A stretch of 39,331 nt of DNA from an uncultured Bacteroidia bacterium (GTDB lineage: Bacteria; Bacteroidota; Bacteroidia; Bacteroidales; UBA932), in contig CACZKE010000027.1 in the NCBI GenBank assembly GCA_902781705.1, forward strand, positions 1 to 39,331, read 5' to 3'. Position numbers and translations under genes: made by a program. Shown here piece by piece: positions 1 through 6,862 of the stretch. The notes beneath the pieces were generated by a model. The model did no database searches and was not told the origin of the DNA. It saw only the letters and a program-made list of their open reading frames with translations. The first letter of the stretch is position 1. The number at the start of each line of letters is the position of its first letter.

Positions 1-273
1 GTTAATCTGAACTCCTTCGCATCCAAATTCATACGCCGCTTTGCACCATTGCTCATGGTGACCGATCTGTTTATACAGGGCATACCATGTCAGACCATGC
101 GTCACACATTTCAAGGCCATTTCGTTTGGATTGTCATAATCTTCCCATACCTCGAATTCGTCGAGATATCTGTCATAGAAGAAGTCGGCGAAACGAGCAT
201 CGACACCGGTATTGGCGAATTCTGCGAGGATCTCTTCCTTGCTAAGCAGTTTTTGAGTGTAGTTTTCTTCCAT
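1..273 (-). CDS. Uncharacterised acidic protein, 3' part outside window
   Basis: Open frame of 91 codons from ATG at 273 running off the left edge, so the C-terminus is missing. It begins MEENYTQKLLSKEEILAEF and is rich in acidic and aromatic residues (e.g. DFFYDRYLDEFEVWEDYD at about 27-44), with cysteines and histidines further on (KCVTHG, GHHEQWC). No signal peptide or membrane segment is visible. I do not recognise the family. An in-frame ATG at 303 would add ten residues (MVNFERTTIR) and cannot be excluded. It is transcribed away from the 512 gene, and the intergenic region carries a TGCC-N7-GGCA/TACCTTTG promoter module pointing at it (377-412), shared with the WYL operon, which suggests co-regulation (inference). 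Confidence 0.6.
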   Translation of the reverse strand, partial: MEENYTQKLLSKEEILAEFANTGVDARFADFFYDRYLDEFEVWEDYDNPNEMALKCVTHGLTWYALYKQIGHHEQWCKAAYEFGCEGVQIN

Positions 274-376
274 ACGTATTGTTGTTCTTTCAAAGTTAAC
301 CATTTTTCAGTTCAATCAATCTCCCCAGGCCATACTCTGCTCGGAGAGGATTTTCCAGAGGAGCTCTATTTTATGA

Positions 377-412
377 CAAAGGTAGGCTACATAACTGCCA
401 ATTCATGGCAGT
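377..412 (-). promoter_or_regulatory. Promoter P1 with palindromic operator, toward the 1-273 gene
   Basis: On the minus strand a 7-bp inverted repeat ACTGCCA-N5-TGGCAGT (394-412, core TGCC-N7-GGCA at 396-410) is followed after exactly 11 nt by TACCTTTG (377-384), a perfect Bacteroidetes -7 box. Predicted start near 372 gives a leader of about 70-100 nt. The same module occurs at 450-483 and 867-900. The palindrome sits where a -33 box would be, so it could bind an activator or an occluding repressor. Confidence 0.65.
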
Positions 413-449
413 ACGGATCTATCACGAGTGAATAGGTGGTTTTTCTTCC

Positions 450-483
450 TGCCACGGAATGGCAAACAGTTCCCCTATCTTCG
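450..483 (+). promoter_or_regulatory. Promoter P2 with palindromic operator, toward the 512 gene
   Basis: TGCCA-N5-TGGCA (450-464), then 11 nt, then TATCTTCG (476-483), a -7 box with one mismatch from TAnnTTTG. Predicted start is near 488. The leader carries a five-codon ORF (MINQS, 498-515) whose stop overlaps the ATG of the 512 gene as ATGA, and a 6-bp hairpin at 498-513 that includes the start codon. Confidence 0.6.
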
Positions 484-511
484 CGGCAGTAAACCAAATG
501 ATTAATCAATC

Positions 512-844
512 ATGAATACAGTCAAGTACGAAGAACTCTTTGCGGCCTTCGGGAAAGCTCCCATGAAGGAATTCCTGGAACTCCTGTTTGAAGGCGTACC
601 ACCAGCACTGAAGAAACGTCTTATCATTGAAGACGTATCCTATCACCGTCACAATGCTGATATAGTTACCCTGGAAGCATGGATGGTCATTGACAGCCCC
701 GAATCAGACCGATGGATCTGGGTGCGCGTGGAATCGGATTCCTCACGTAACATGATAGAAAAGCAATTCCTGACAAAGGATTCGTATCGGAAGCAGGAGT
801 TGCACTCACTGGAAGATTGTTTCGAGTATTATGACGAGCATTAA
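512..844 (+). CDS. Uncharacterised 110-aa protein in the WYL cluster
   Basis: Complete ORF of 110 residues starting MNTVKYEELFAAFGKAPMKE and ending in an acidic tail (FEYYDEH). Charged, apparently cytoplasmic, with no signal peptide, no transmembrane segment and no motif I recognise. The pattern of an amphipathic N-terminal helical part (1-40) followed by alternating hydrophobic stretches (DIVTLEAWMVID, RWIWVRVESD) suggests a small alpha/beta protein (inference only). It lies between two promoter modules carrying the same palindromic operator and just upstream of the WYL regulator, so it is probably part of that regulator's target set. The ATG at 512 overlaps the stop of a five-codon leader ORF. 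Confidence 0.7.
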   Translation: MNTVKYEELFAAFGKAPMKEFLELLFEGVPPALKKRLIIEDVSYHRHNADIVTLEAWMVIDSPESDRWIWVRVESDSSRNMIEKQFLTKDSYRKQELHSLEDCFEYYDEH

Positions 845-859
845 AAATGCCGCATTTTT
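843..859 (+). terminator. Weak terminator-like palindrome after the 512 gene
   Basis: AAAAATG-CCG-CATTTTT begins inside the stop codon of the 512 gene. The stem is AT-rich and the T-run is part of the stem, so termination strength is doubtful. It separates the 512 gene from promoter P3. Confidence 0.3.
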
Positions 860-866
860 GCAAAAC

Positions 867-900
867 TGCCGGATTTTGGCAATATTTGCATATACCTTTG
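867..900 (+). promoter_or_regulatory. Promoter P3 with palindromic operator, toward the WYL operon
   Basis: TGCC-N7-GGCA (867-881), 11 nt, then a perfect -7 box TACCTTTG (893-900). Predicted start is near 905, leaving a leader of about 90 nt before the WYL start codon at 994. Palindrome and spacing match P1 and P2, which points to autoregulation if the WYL protein is the binder. Confidence 0.65.
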
Positions 901-913
901 CAATCAGAAAACA

Positions 914-970
914 ATGATGATAAGAGTTAAAGAGTTCAGGGCCTCCGCAGGGATGTGCAGGCCCTTTTAA
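914..970 (+). CDS. Possible leader peptide ORF ahead of the WYL gene
   Basis: An 18-codon ORF (MMIRVKEFRASAGMCRPF) starts about 10 nt after the predicted P3 start and ends just past the hairpin at 938-965. Its coding span covers the whole hairpin, the geometry expected if translation influenced hairpin folding. There is no independent evidence of translation, and ORFs of this length arise by chance. Confidence 0.3.
   Translation: MMIRVKEFRASAGMCRPF
938..968 (+). terminator. Intrinsic-terminator-like hairpin in the WYL leader (possible attenuator)
   Basis: AGGGCCT (938-944) pairs perfectly with AGGCCCT (959-965). An inner GCA/TGC extends the stem to 10 bp with a two-base bulge and a six-base loop. 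A TTTT run follows (965-968). It lies between P3 and the WYL start codon, so it could terminate P3 transcripts early or yield a ~60-nt RNA. Confidence 0.5.
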
Positions 971-993
971 AAAGAAAACAACGACAAAAGTAT

Positions 994-1896
994 ATGGCAA
1001 AGAACTATTTCAACAGGTACGTGTGGCTGATTGACACCATCAATCGCCACGGCCACATTTCCAGGGAAGAGATCAGTCGGCTCTGGGAGCAGTCCTCACT
1101 CAACGACACGGGAGAGGAACTGTACGAGCGGACCTTCCATAACCACCGGGAGGCCATCCTGGATACCTTCGGGATCGAAATCAAGTGCGACCGATCCCTC
1201 GGGTACTACATCGCCAACAGCGACGACCTGGAAGGAGATGGTATCCGGCAGTGGCTGCTGGAGTCCCTTTCCATGAACAACCTGCTGAACGAGAGTTCCG
1301 ACATGCGCGACCGGATCCTCTTCGAGAAGATTCCGTCCAGCCAGAATTGGCTTCCGGTCATCGTGAATGCTATGCGTGACAAGAAGACTGTTGAAGTGAC
1401 CTATCAGAGTTTCACGCGTAATGAGCCGAGCACCTTCATCCTGCACCCCTACTGCCTGAAGCTTTTCAAGCAGCGCTGGTATGTGCTGGGAAGGAGTGAC
1501 GGGTATGATGATCCATGGATCTATGCCCTGGATGAGCGGATGAAGAATGTCATTCCCCAGAAGAAGGCCCTGAAGATGCCCGCGAAGTTCAATGCGGCCA
1601 ACTTCTTCGACAAGTATTTCGGCGTCATCCTCGATGACAGGAAACCTTCCCCCGTCAAGATCAAGGTCGTTTCCAGCCAGGTCAGGTACATTGACTCCTT
1701 GCCGCTTCACGGCACACAGAAGCTCATCGAGGAAACGCCTGAATATGGGATCTTCGAGTATTATCTGGTCCCCACCTATGATTTCCGCCAGGAACTCCTG
1801 AGCCATGGTCCGGACGTTGAAGTCCTTGAACCGGAAGATCTCCGGGACGAGATGAAGGCGGACATCGCCCAGATGTACAAGAACTACGGTCTATGA
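994..1896 (+). CDS. WYL-domain transcriptional regulator
   Basis: Predicted DNA-binding regulator of the WYL family, 300 aa. Residues about 1-75 form a winged-helix part (VWLIDTINRHGHISREEI, then RTFHNHREAI as candidate recognition region). The WYL domain spans about 122-190 and holds the signature stretch RWYVLGR at 151-157, followed by a WCX-type C-terminal region (about 218-298). I chose ATG 994 over the in-frame ATG at 955 because the family normally begins just before the HTH and 955 lies inside the leader hairpin. Its stop overlaps the start of the exonuclease gene (ATGA), so the two are translationally coupled. WYL proteins are known to sense nucleic-acid or other ligands and to control DNA-damage or defence genes (family knowledge). 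The shared operators upstream suggest autoregulation (inference). Confidence 0.9.
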   Translation: MAKNYFNRYVWLIDTINRHGHISREEISRLWEQSSLNDTGEELYERTFHNHREAILDTFGIEIKCDRSLGYYIANSDDLEGDGIRQWLLESLSMNNLLNESSDMRDRILFEKIPSSQNWLPVIVNAMRDKKTVEVTYQSFTRNEPSTFILHPYCLKLFKQRWYVLGRSDGYDDPWIYALDERMKNVIPQKKALKMPAKFNAANFFDKYFGVILDDRKPSPVKIKVVSSQVRYIDSLPLHGTQKLIEETPEYGIFEYYLVPTYDFRQELLSHGPDVEVLEPEDLRDEMKADIAQMYKNYGL

Positions 1897-2387
1897 GAAA
1901 TTTCGCAGCGATAGATTTCGAGACGGCCAACGAGTGCCCGAGCAGCGTATGCAGCGTGGGCATAGTCGTCGTCCGTGACGGAGAGATCGTGGACCGGTTC
2001 TACAGTCTGATCCATCCCGAGCCGGAGTATTACCAGTGGTTCTGCCGGCGGGTGCATGGACTGGGGCCTGAAGATACGGAGGACGCTCCCGTCTTTCCGC
2101 TCGTATGGGAAAAGGTTGAACCTCTTATCGAAGGGTTGCCGCTGGTCGCCCACAATGCCAGGTTTGATTCGGGATGCCTGAAAGCGGTCATGCAGGTGTA
2201 TCGGATGGATTACCCCGACTATGAGTTCCACGACACCCTTTGGGCTTCCAGACGGCATTTCGGACGAAGGCTGCCCAACCACCAACTCCAGACCGTCGCC
2301 GCCGCCTGCGGATATGATCTCATGAACCACCACCATGCCCTTGCCGATGCGGAGGCTTGTGCATATATCGCCATGAAGCTTTTATGA
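1893..2387 (+). CDS. DEDDh 3'-5' exonuclease, DnaQ/RNase T-like
   Basis: A 164-aa single-domain exonuclease of the DnaQ superfamily, predicted to remove nucleotides from DNA or RNA 3' ends using two metal ions. Motifs are complete: Exo I DFET with D8 and E10, Exo II HNARFD with D92, and Exo III with H147 and D152 (HHALAD), making it the DEDDh type. No polymerase, BRCT or UvrC-like fusion is present, so it is not a conventional Pol III epsilon by context. It overlaps the WYL gene by 4 bp, placing both in one operon. A nucleic-acid processing role tied to the regulator, perhaps in damage or defence response, is plausible but unproven. No terminator is obvious in the following 140 bp. Confidence 0.88.
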   Translation: MRNFAAIDFETANECPSSVCSVGIVVVRDGEIVDRFYSLIHPEPEYYQWFCRRVHGLGPEDTEDAPVFPLVWEKVEPLIEGLPLVAHNARFDSGCLKAVMQVYRMDYPDYEFHDTLWASRRHFGRRLPNHQLQTVAAACGYDLMNHHHALADAEACAYIAMKLL

Positions 2388-2529
2388 CTTCATTCTGAAG
2401 CAGCTTTTCTTTCCTGCAAAGAATTCTTAAATTTGGTCTTTGAAGCCACGAGGAACACCACTCAATGAGAATGTACAAAGATACCATCGAGACAGGCGCC
2501 TGGAAGGAAAACTTTGAATAGGCAAAACC

Positions 2530-3159
2530 ATGGGATTGGAATTCAGAAAATTGCGTCGGAGCGAAATCCTCCGCGCGGCGGAACTCGCCGCCCGTTCATT
2601 CGACGGTTACGAATACTTCACGAACTGGTTTCCCGAGAAAGAATCCCGGAACCGGTTCCAGCGTTCGGTCATCAGTCACGAATACCGCACGAACTATGGC
2701 CGGGCTGACTACCTGATGGCCGCCGTCGATGGGAAGATGGCCGCCGTTGCCCAACTCAATCCCCCGACATATAGGAAACCCTCCGATCTCAACTACGTTC
2801 TCCATGGCTGGTTGAACGTTTACAAGAGTGGCGACAGGAAGGTGATCGACGAATGGCTTGCGATGGACGCCGCCGCGGGGCAGCCATGCCATGATTACCA
2901 GAAGACCGGACCCGGCATCTGGTACGCCAGTTCCCTCACCGTCGATCCTGCGTTCCAGGGAACAGGAATCGGCTCGAAGTTCCTTGAATACTGGGAAGGA
3001 TACGTACGGGAAAAGGGTGGCCGGGAGATCGTCTTTTTCACGAATTCCCGGAAGAACCTGGATTTTTACCTGAAACGAGGATATGAAGTCTTCGATGAAC
3101 GGGAAATCGAATACGGTGGGAAAACCATGGGCAGTTGGAGCCTGAAGAAAGTGCTTTGA
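2530..3159 (+). CDS. GNAT family N-acetyltransferase
   Basis: A 209-aa cytoplasmic acyl-CoA-dependent N-acetyltransferase. The acetyl-CoA binding motif A is clear: a beta-strand (WYASSLTVDPAF) followed by QGTGIG at 143-148, then a helix, and the beta6/7 region FFTNSRKNLDFYLKRGYEVFDE typical of GNATs (asparagine, tyrosine and RGY positions). The substrate cannot be read from sequence. The start ATG 2530 directly precedes the first conserved strand. The 142-bp gap upstream contains only an 18-codon ORF (2465-2521) of unclear meaning. The downstream convergent gene is 97 bp away. That gap has a 6-bp hairpin (CACGGA/TCCGTG, 3170-3186) but no T-run. Confidence 0.87.
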   Translation: MGLEFRKLRRSEILRAAELAARSFDGYEYFTNWFPEKESRNRFQRSVISHEYRTNYGRADYLMAAVDGKMAAVAQLNPPTYRKPSDLNYVLHGWLNVYKSGDRKVIDEWLAMDAAAGQPCHDYQKTGPGIWYASSLTVDPAFQGTGIGSKFLEYWEGYVREKGGREIVFFTNSRKNLDFYLKRGYEVFDEREIEYGGKTMGSWSLKKVL

Positions 3160-3256
3160 CAAGATGATGCACGGAGTTCTTCCGTGGTTCAACGATCGGC
3201 CCGGGCCCTACGCGTTCTCCTGCTGCGAATCCCTCCGGGAAGCATGAAGATCGTTA

Positions 3257-3742
3257 TTACTTTTCACGGACCCGTTTTCCGGTCATGTGGTCGATCGTCA
3301 GTTCCAGGATCAAAGCCCGATGTGCATTCTTGACCATGTCGGCTTCGATGTCATAGCCGGCCGGGAACAATTTCCTGCCGAGCGTGCGCAGGAGCGCGTT
3401 TTTCCGCTCTTCATCCTTTACTTCAGCCACCCGGCCGAAGCAGACGACGCTGGTAAAACAGTTCCACCATTCACCGGGATTCTTCACCGGTTCGGAGAGG
3501 ACGGTGAAGCACACCCGGTCATTCGCCCGGACCGCATCCAGTTTATGCCCTTCCAGGGCGCAGTGAAAATAGATCCGCCCATCGGCGAGGAAATAATTCA
3601 TCGGGATACCATAAGGGTATCCATTCTCTCCATGAACGGAAAGGATCCCGCGAGGGGCGCTTTCCAGGATCGAAAGGCACTCTTCCCGGCTCGCTTCCTG
3701 CTTGAACCGGCGCATTGGCCGGAAAACGATTTCATCACTCAT
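3257..3742 (-). CDS. Nim-like pyridoxamine 5'-phosphate oxidase family flavoprotein
   Basis: A 161-aa split-barrel flavin-binding protein of the PPOX superfamily, close to the NimA (5-nitroimidazole reductase) and general FMN-binding group. Typical features are the N-terminal FRPMRRFKQ, the strand GILSVHGENGYPYGIPMNY, and LEGHKLDAVRANDRVCF, where H66 matches the conserved histidine of the EGHK motif. Start ATG 3742 gives the family length; an upstream ATG at 3778 would add twelve residues with no family match. Members reduce or bind flavin- or heme-type ligands; whether this one acts on nitroimidazoles cannot be said. It is convergent with the GNAT and divergent from the GreA-like gene. Confidence 0.85.
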   Translation of the reverse strand: MSDEIVFRPMRRFKQEASREECLSILESAPRGILSVHGENGYPYGIPMNYFLADGRIYFHCALEGHKLDAVRANDRVCFTVLSEPVKNPGEWWNCFTSVVCFGRVAEVKDEERKNALLRTLGRKLFPAGYDIEADMVKNAHRALILELTIDHMTGKRVREK

Positions 3743-3804
3743 ACCATTCTGACTATGACAGATTCCTTGAACATGCAAAAATAGGTAAAACCTCGCGATT
3801 TTGC

Positions 3805-3812
3805 TATCTTTG
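3805..3812 (+). promoter_or_regulatory. -7 box TATCTTTG for the GreA-like gene
   Basis: TATCTTTG matches TAnnTTTG and lies 35 nt before ATG 3848. A -33 box is not evident at the ideal distance. Confidence 0.5.
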
Positions 3813-3847
3813 CATGGGAAAGCCGGCCATCGGCTCCATACAAAAAC

Positions 3848-4327
3848 ATGGAATACCTGTCAAAACAGCGATACGACGAGATTGAATCCGAGTTGAAGCA
3901 TCTGATCAACGTGGTATATCCCAGGGTGCAGGAGGACCTCGCAGAGGCCAGCGCCCAAGGGGACCGAAGCGACAATGCGGGGTACCGTGAGGCAAGGCGG
4001 CTCCAGGCGAAGACCATCAGCCGCATCCGTTTCCTGCAGAAGATCCTGGAGCATTCCCGCGTCATCGATCCGGACGTCCTCCCAAAAGACAGAGTCAGCC
4101 TGCTGAGCCGGGTCGAATTCACGAACCTTTCAACGGATACCCGCATGGTATTCGAGATCGTCAGCCCCCACGAGATGGACCTCGAGGCCGGCAAGATTTC
4201 GCTGAAATCCCCGATCGGCGCCGCCCTGATGGGCAGGAAGGTCGGTGAAATCGCCGAGGCGCAGGTCCCTGCCGGGACCGTTCGCCTGAGAATCGAAAGT
4301 ATCACGTTTGACGCTACACAGTCATGA
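3848..4327 (+). CDS. GreA/GreB-type transcription elongation factor
   Basis: A 159-aa factor of the Gre family, which enters the RNA polymerase secondary channel and stimulates cleavage of backtracked RNA. The N-terminal coiled coil (about 1-75) carries the acidic tip in AQGDRSDNAGY, with D39 and D42 at the positions of the catalytic acidic pair. The C-terminal FKBP-like domain ends with the conserved SPIGAALMGRKVGE. The start is fixed by the family N-terminus (YLSKQRYDEIESEL). It has its own -7 box at 3805-3812 and stands alone. An imperfect hairpin at 4338-4365 follows the stop. Bacteroidetes often carry more than one Gre homologue, so this may be an accessory copy; I do not assign greA or greB. 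Confidence 0.88.
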   Translation: MEYLSKQRYDEIESELKHLINVVYPRVQEDLAEASAQGDRSDNAGYREARRLQAKTISRIRFLQKILEHSRVIDPDVLPKDRVSLLSRVEFTNLSTDTRMVFEIVSPHEMDLEAGKISLKSPIGAALMGRKVGEIAEAQVPAGTVRLRIESITFDATQS

Positions 4328-4337
4328 TCATCGATGC

Positions 4338-4365
4338 GGATTCCGTAATATTGATACGGAAATCC
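4338..4365. repeat. Inverted repeat between the Gre gene and the amidohydrolase
   Basis: GGATTCCGTA pairs with TACGGA-A-ATCC (one bulged base, 7-nt loop), and TCCGTAA recurs once more at 4363-4369. It has no T-run, so an operator for the downstream operon is as likely as a terminator. Confidence 0.35.
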
Positions 4366-4430
4366 GTAAATCGGTTAAGTCCCTTCCGAAAAAAAGCACG
4401 ACCCTTGTAAGAAATATACGATGGAATAAG

Positions 4431-5768
4431 ATGAAACGAAGGCTCGCCATTATCGCAACCCTGATGAGTATCAGCCAGATCGGCCGTGCGCAGATCGACG
4501 TGCACAGCCACATGATTCCGGAGTCATATCTGGAAGCTGTAAAGGCCCACGGCATGGAGATGGATGAAGGCTTCCCTATCCCGGCCTGGAGTGCCGATGC
4601 GCACTTGCAGTTCATGGACGAGGCCGGGATCCAGACCTCTGTCCTGACAATGCCCGCCCCGCAGCCGTATTTCGGAGACGGTGCGCAATCTGCCGCCGTC
4701 TGTCGGAAGTTCAACGAAGAGGCCGCTGCGCTGAAGGCCCTGTATCCGGGCCGTTTCCTGTTTTGCGCCGCCCTTCCGCTACCGGATGTGGGCAAGGCTA
4801 TGGAAGAAGCAGAATACGCTTTGGATGTGCTTGGGGCCGATGGCGTGAAACTGGCGACCAACAGCTACGGGCAGTATCTGGGAGATCCGGAACTGGATCC
4901 GCTCATGGAGTATCTGAACAGCCGGAAAGCCGTTATCATCACCCATCCGCACAAGCCGTCGGCCGCCAACGACAAACTCATCGCCACGGTTCCCCTGGCC
5001 TCTTACGAGTATCTGGCGGAGAGCACCCGTGCCATCCTGAACATGGTTGCGCACGATGTCCTGGTCCGTTATCCGGACCTGAAAGTCGTAGTTCCGCACT
5101 GTGGCTCTTTCCTCCCCAATGCATTACCGCGTTTCAAAGGACTTCTCCCGGTCATGGTGAAACAGGGATACATGCAGCCGGTCGATGTGGACGCCAACAT
5201 CTCCCGCCTGTACTATGATCTCGCCGGTGCCGCCACGGACGACGCTATCGAGATGCTTCTGACGATCACGGAACCCTCACACATCCTCTATGGATCAGAC
5301 TATCCCTACGTCGCTCCCCAAGCCCTCATCGGCGCCCGGAAATCGCTGGAAGCCCGGCTGGCCTCCCATGGCCTGGATCCGCAGGATGTCTTTACAAACA
5401 ATGCAGCCCGCCTGTGCGGGGCCGACATCCCGGTCCGGGAATACGGGGAAAGAATCGTCCGTCTCGCCGAGATCGAGGTTTACCCGGAGAAACTGGAGGA
5501 ATACATGACCTTCGCCAAGGAAGTCGGAGTTGTGTCCATGGCCACGGAGCCCGGCGTCATCGGCCTTTTCTCCATGCAGGACAAAGCCGACCCTTGCAAA
5601 GTCTATATCCTGGAAGTCTATGCCGACAGGAAAGCCTATGAGGCCCATATCCAGACGGGCCATTTCCGGAAATACAAGGAAGGAACCGCCAGCATGGTCA
5701 AGTCCCTCAAACTCATGGATACCCACCCGCTGGTTACTGCGAAACTGTTTAAATCCGCAATCCGATGA
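4431..5768 (+). CDS. Secreted amidohydrolase fused to an ABM monooxygenase-like domain
   Basis: 445 aa. Residues 1-20 are a signal peptide (MKRRLAIIATLMSISQIGRA), so the enzyme is exported. Residues about 22-330 are an amidohydrolase-2/ACMSD-type TIM barrel: metal ligands DVHSH (H25, H27), THPH (H172), VPHCGSFLP (H223) and the catalytic aspartate in LYGSDYPY (D290). Residues about 341-436 form a ferredoxin-like antibiotic-biosynthesis-monooxygenase (ABM) domain (EIEVYPEKLEEYM, then VYADRKAYEAHIQTGHFRKY). ATG 4431 was chosen because it starts the signal peptide; an upstream in-frame ATG would bury it. It overlaps the next gene by 4 bp (ATGA), forming an operon with the CMD-cupin protein. Family members decarboxylate or hydrolyse aromatic or lactone-type acids; the substrate here is unknown. 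Confidence 0.85.
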   Translation: MKRRLAIIATLMSISQIGRAQIDVHSHMIPESYLEAVKAHGMEMDEGFPIPAWSADAHLQFMDEAGIQTSVLTMPAPQPYFGDGAQSAAVCRKFNEEAAALKALYPGRFLFCAALPLPDVGKAMEEAEYALDVLGADGVKLATNSYGQYLGDPELDPLMEYLNSRKAVIITHPHKPSAANDKLIATVPLASYEYLAESTRAILNMVAHDVLVRYPDLKVVVPHCGSFLPNALPRFKGLLPVMVKQGYMQPVDVDANISRLYYDLAGAATDDAIEMLLTITEPSHILYGSDYPYVAPQALIGARKSLEARLASHGLDPQDVFTNNAARLCGADIPVREYGERIVRLAEIEVYPEKLEEYMTFAKEVGVVSMATEPGVIGLFSMQDKADPCKVYILEVYADRKAYEAHIQTGHFRKYKEGTASMVKSLKLMDTHPLVTAKLFKSAIR

Positions 5769-6862
5769 AACCCATCCTTCTGGCAGCGTTCCTGCTGCCC
5801 TCCATGATCATAAACGCACAGAATATGGACAATGCACTCACTCCCCGTCGGCAGGGACTTGCCGTCATGGCCGCACTGGAAGCCAAAGGAGACCAGGCGG
5901 GTCTGGAAAAGGCGGCTTCGGAAGCCTTGGACAACGGTTTGACCATCAGCGAGGCCAAGGAAGCGCTTTCGCACCTCTATGCCTATACGGGTTTTCCCCG
6001 CTCACTGAATGCTTTGGGGACGCTCCAACGTGTCCTGGCCCAGCGCGAGGCGGCAGGCATCCAGGACAATCCCGGGAAAGATGCCGATCCGCTTCCCGCC
6101 GGTTATGACGCGCTGAAACAGGGAACGGCCGTACAGACGCAACTGTCAGGAAAACCCTTCAACTACAGTTTTGTACCCGCGACCGACTATTACCTCAAGG
6201 CCCATCTGTTCGGAGATATTTTCGCCCGCAACACCCTCAGTTTCGCCGACCGTGAGATCGTTACCGTAAGCGCCATCTCCGCCCTCCCGGGATGTGAGCC
6301 GCAGCTGGTCGCCCACGTCTCCGGCGCCCGGAACATGGGGGTCAGCGATGCGGAACTGCGCGCCTTGCCCGCCTTGCTGGAGGAAAAAGTCGGACTCGCA
6401 GAGGCGGAAAGACTCCGCGGGGCACTCAAAGCCGTTCTCGGGGATGACCACACCTCCGTGCAGACAGTGGATTTCTCCGTATGGCCCAAGGGACAGCCCA
6501 ACACGGCTTATGCGCAATTTTTTACGGGAAACAGTTACTTGGCTCCCATGGATGGCGGCGTCGCCAACGTGACTTTCGAGCCCGGCTGCCGGAACAACTG
6601 GCATATCCACCACAAACAGGTCCAGGTCCTGATCTGTGTTGCCGGCCGGGGCTGGTACCAGGAGTGGGGCAAACCCGCCGTGCAACTCGTTCCGGGGACC
6701 ATTGTCGAGATTCCCGAAGGAGTCAAGCATTGGCATGGAGCCGCCAGCGACAGCTGGATGCAGCATCTGACCTTCCACAAGGACGTTCAGGACGGAGCTT
6801 CCAACGAGTGGCTGGAGCCTGTAAGCGACGAGCACTACGAGGCTAATCTTTCCCGAAACTGA
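5765..6862 (+). CDS. Secreted carboxymuconolactone decarboxylase-like protein with C-terminal cupin
   Basis: 365 aa with a short signal peptide (MKPILLAAFLLPSMIINAQ). Two CMD/AhpD-like helical repeats follow, one at about 30-95 (DNGLTISEAKEALSHLYAYTGFPRSLNAL) and one at about 145-225 (LSFADREIVTVSAISALPGCEPQLVAH). Residues about 250-345 are a cupin with histidine ligands (NWHIHHKQVQV and GVKHWHGA). The AhpD CxxC redox pair is absent, so it resembles CMD rather than AhpD peroxidase partners. It is translationally coupled to the amidohydrolase, suggesting sequential steps on one exported aromatic or lactone substrate (inference). Its TGA abuts the stop of the convergent Na/Pi transporter with no intergenic base. 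Confidence 0.83.
   Translation: MKPILLAAFLLPSMIINAQNMDNALTPRRQGLAVMAALEAKGDQAGLEKAASEALDNGLTISEAKEALSHLYAYTGFPRSLNALGTLQRVLAQREAAGIQDNPGKDADPLPAGYDALKQGTAVQTQLSGKPFNYSFVPATDYYLKAHLFGDIFARNTLSFADREIVTVSAISALPGCEPQLVAHVSGARNMGVSDAELRALPALLEEKVGLAEAERLRGALKAVLGDDHTSVQTVDFSVWPKGQPNTAYAQFFTGNSYLAPMDGGVANVTFEPGCRNNWHIHHKQVQVLICVAGRGWYQEWGKPAVQLVPGTIVEIPEGVKHWHGAASDSWMQHLTFHKDVQDGASNEWLEPVSDEHYEANLSRN

Noticed and set aside
291-298. Second -7-like box TAACTTTG (minus) close to the 1-273 gene
   Set aside because: Has a TTG 18 nt upstream, but may lie inside the coding region if ATG 303 is used; P1 with the operator is better supported.
2465-2521. 18-codon ORF (MRMYKDTIETGAWKENFE) before the GNAT gene
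   Set aside because: No promoter or similarity visible; could be a remnant, but chance cannot be excluded.
3164-3247. 27-codon ORF between the GNAT and Nim-like genes
   Set aside because: Short, no family pattern, lies in a convergent gap with small hairpins; not supported as a gene.
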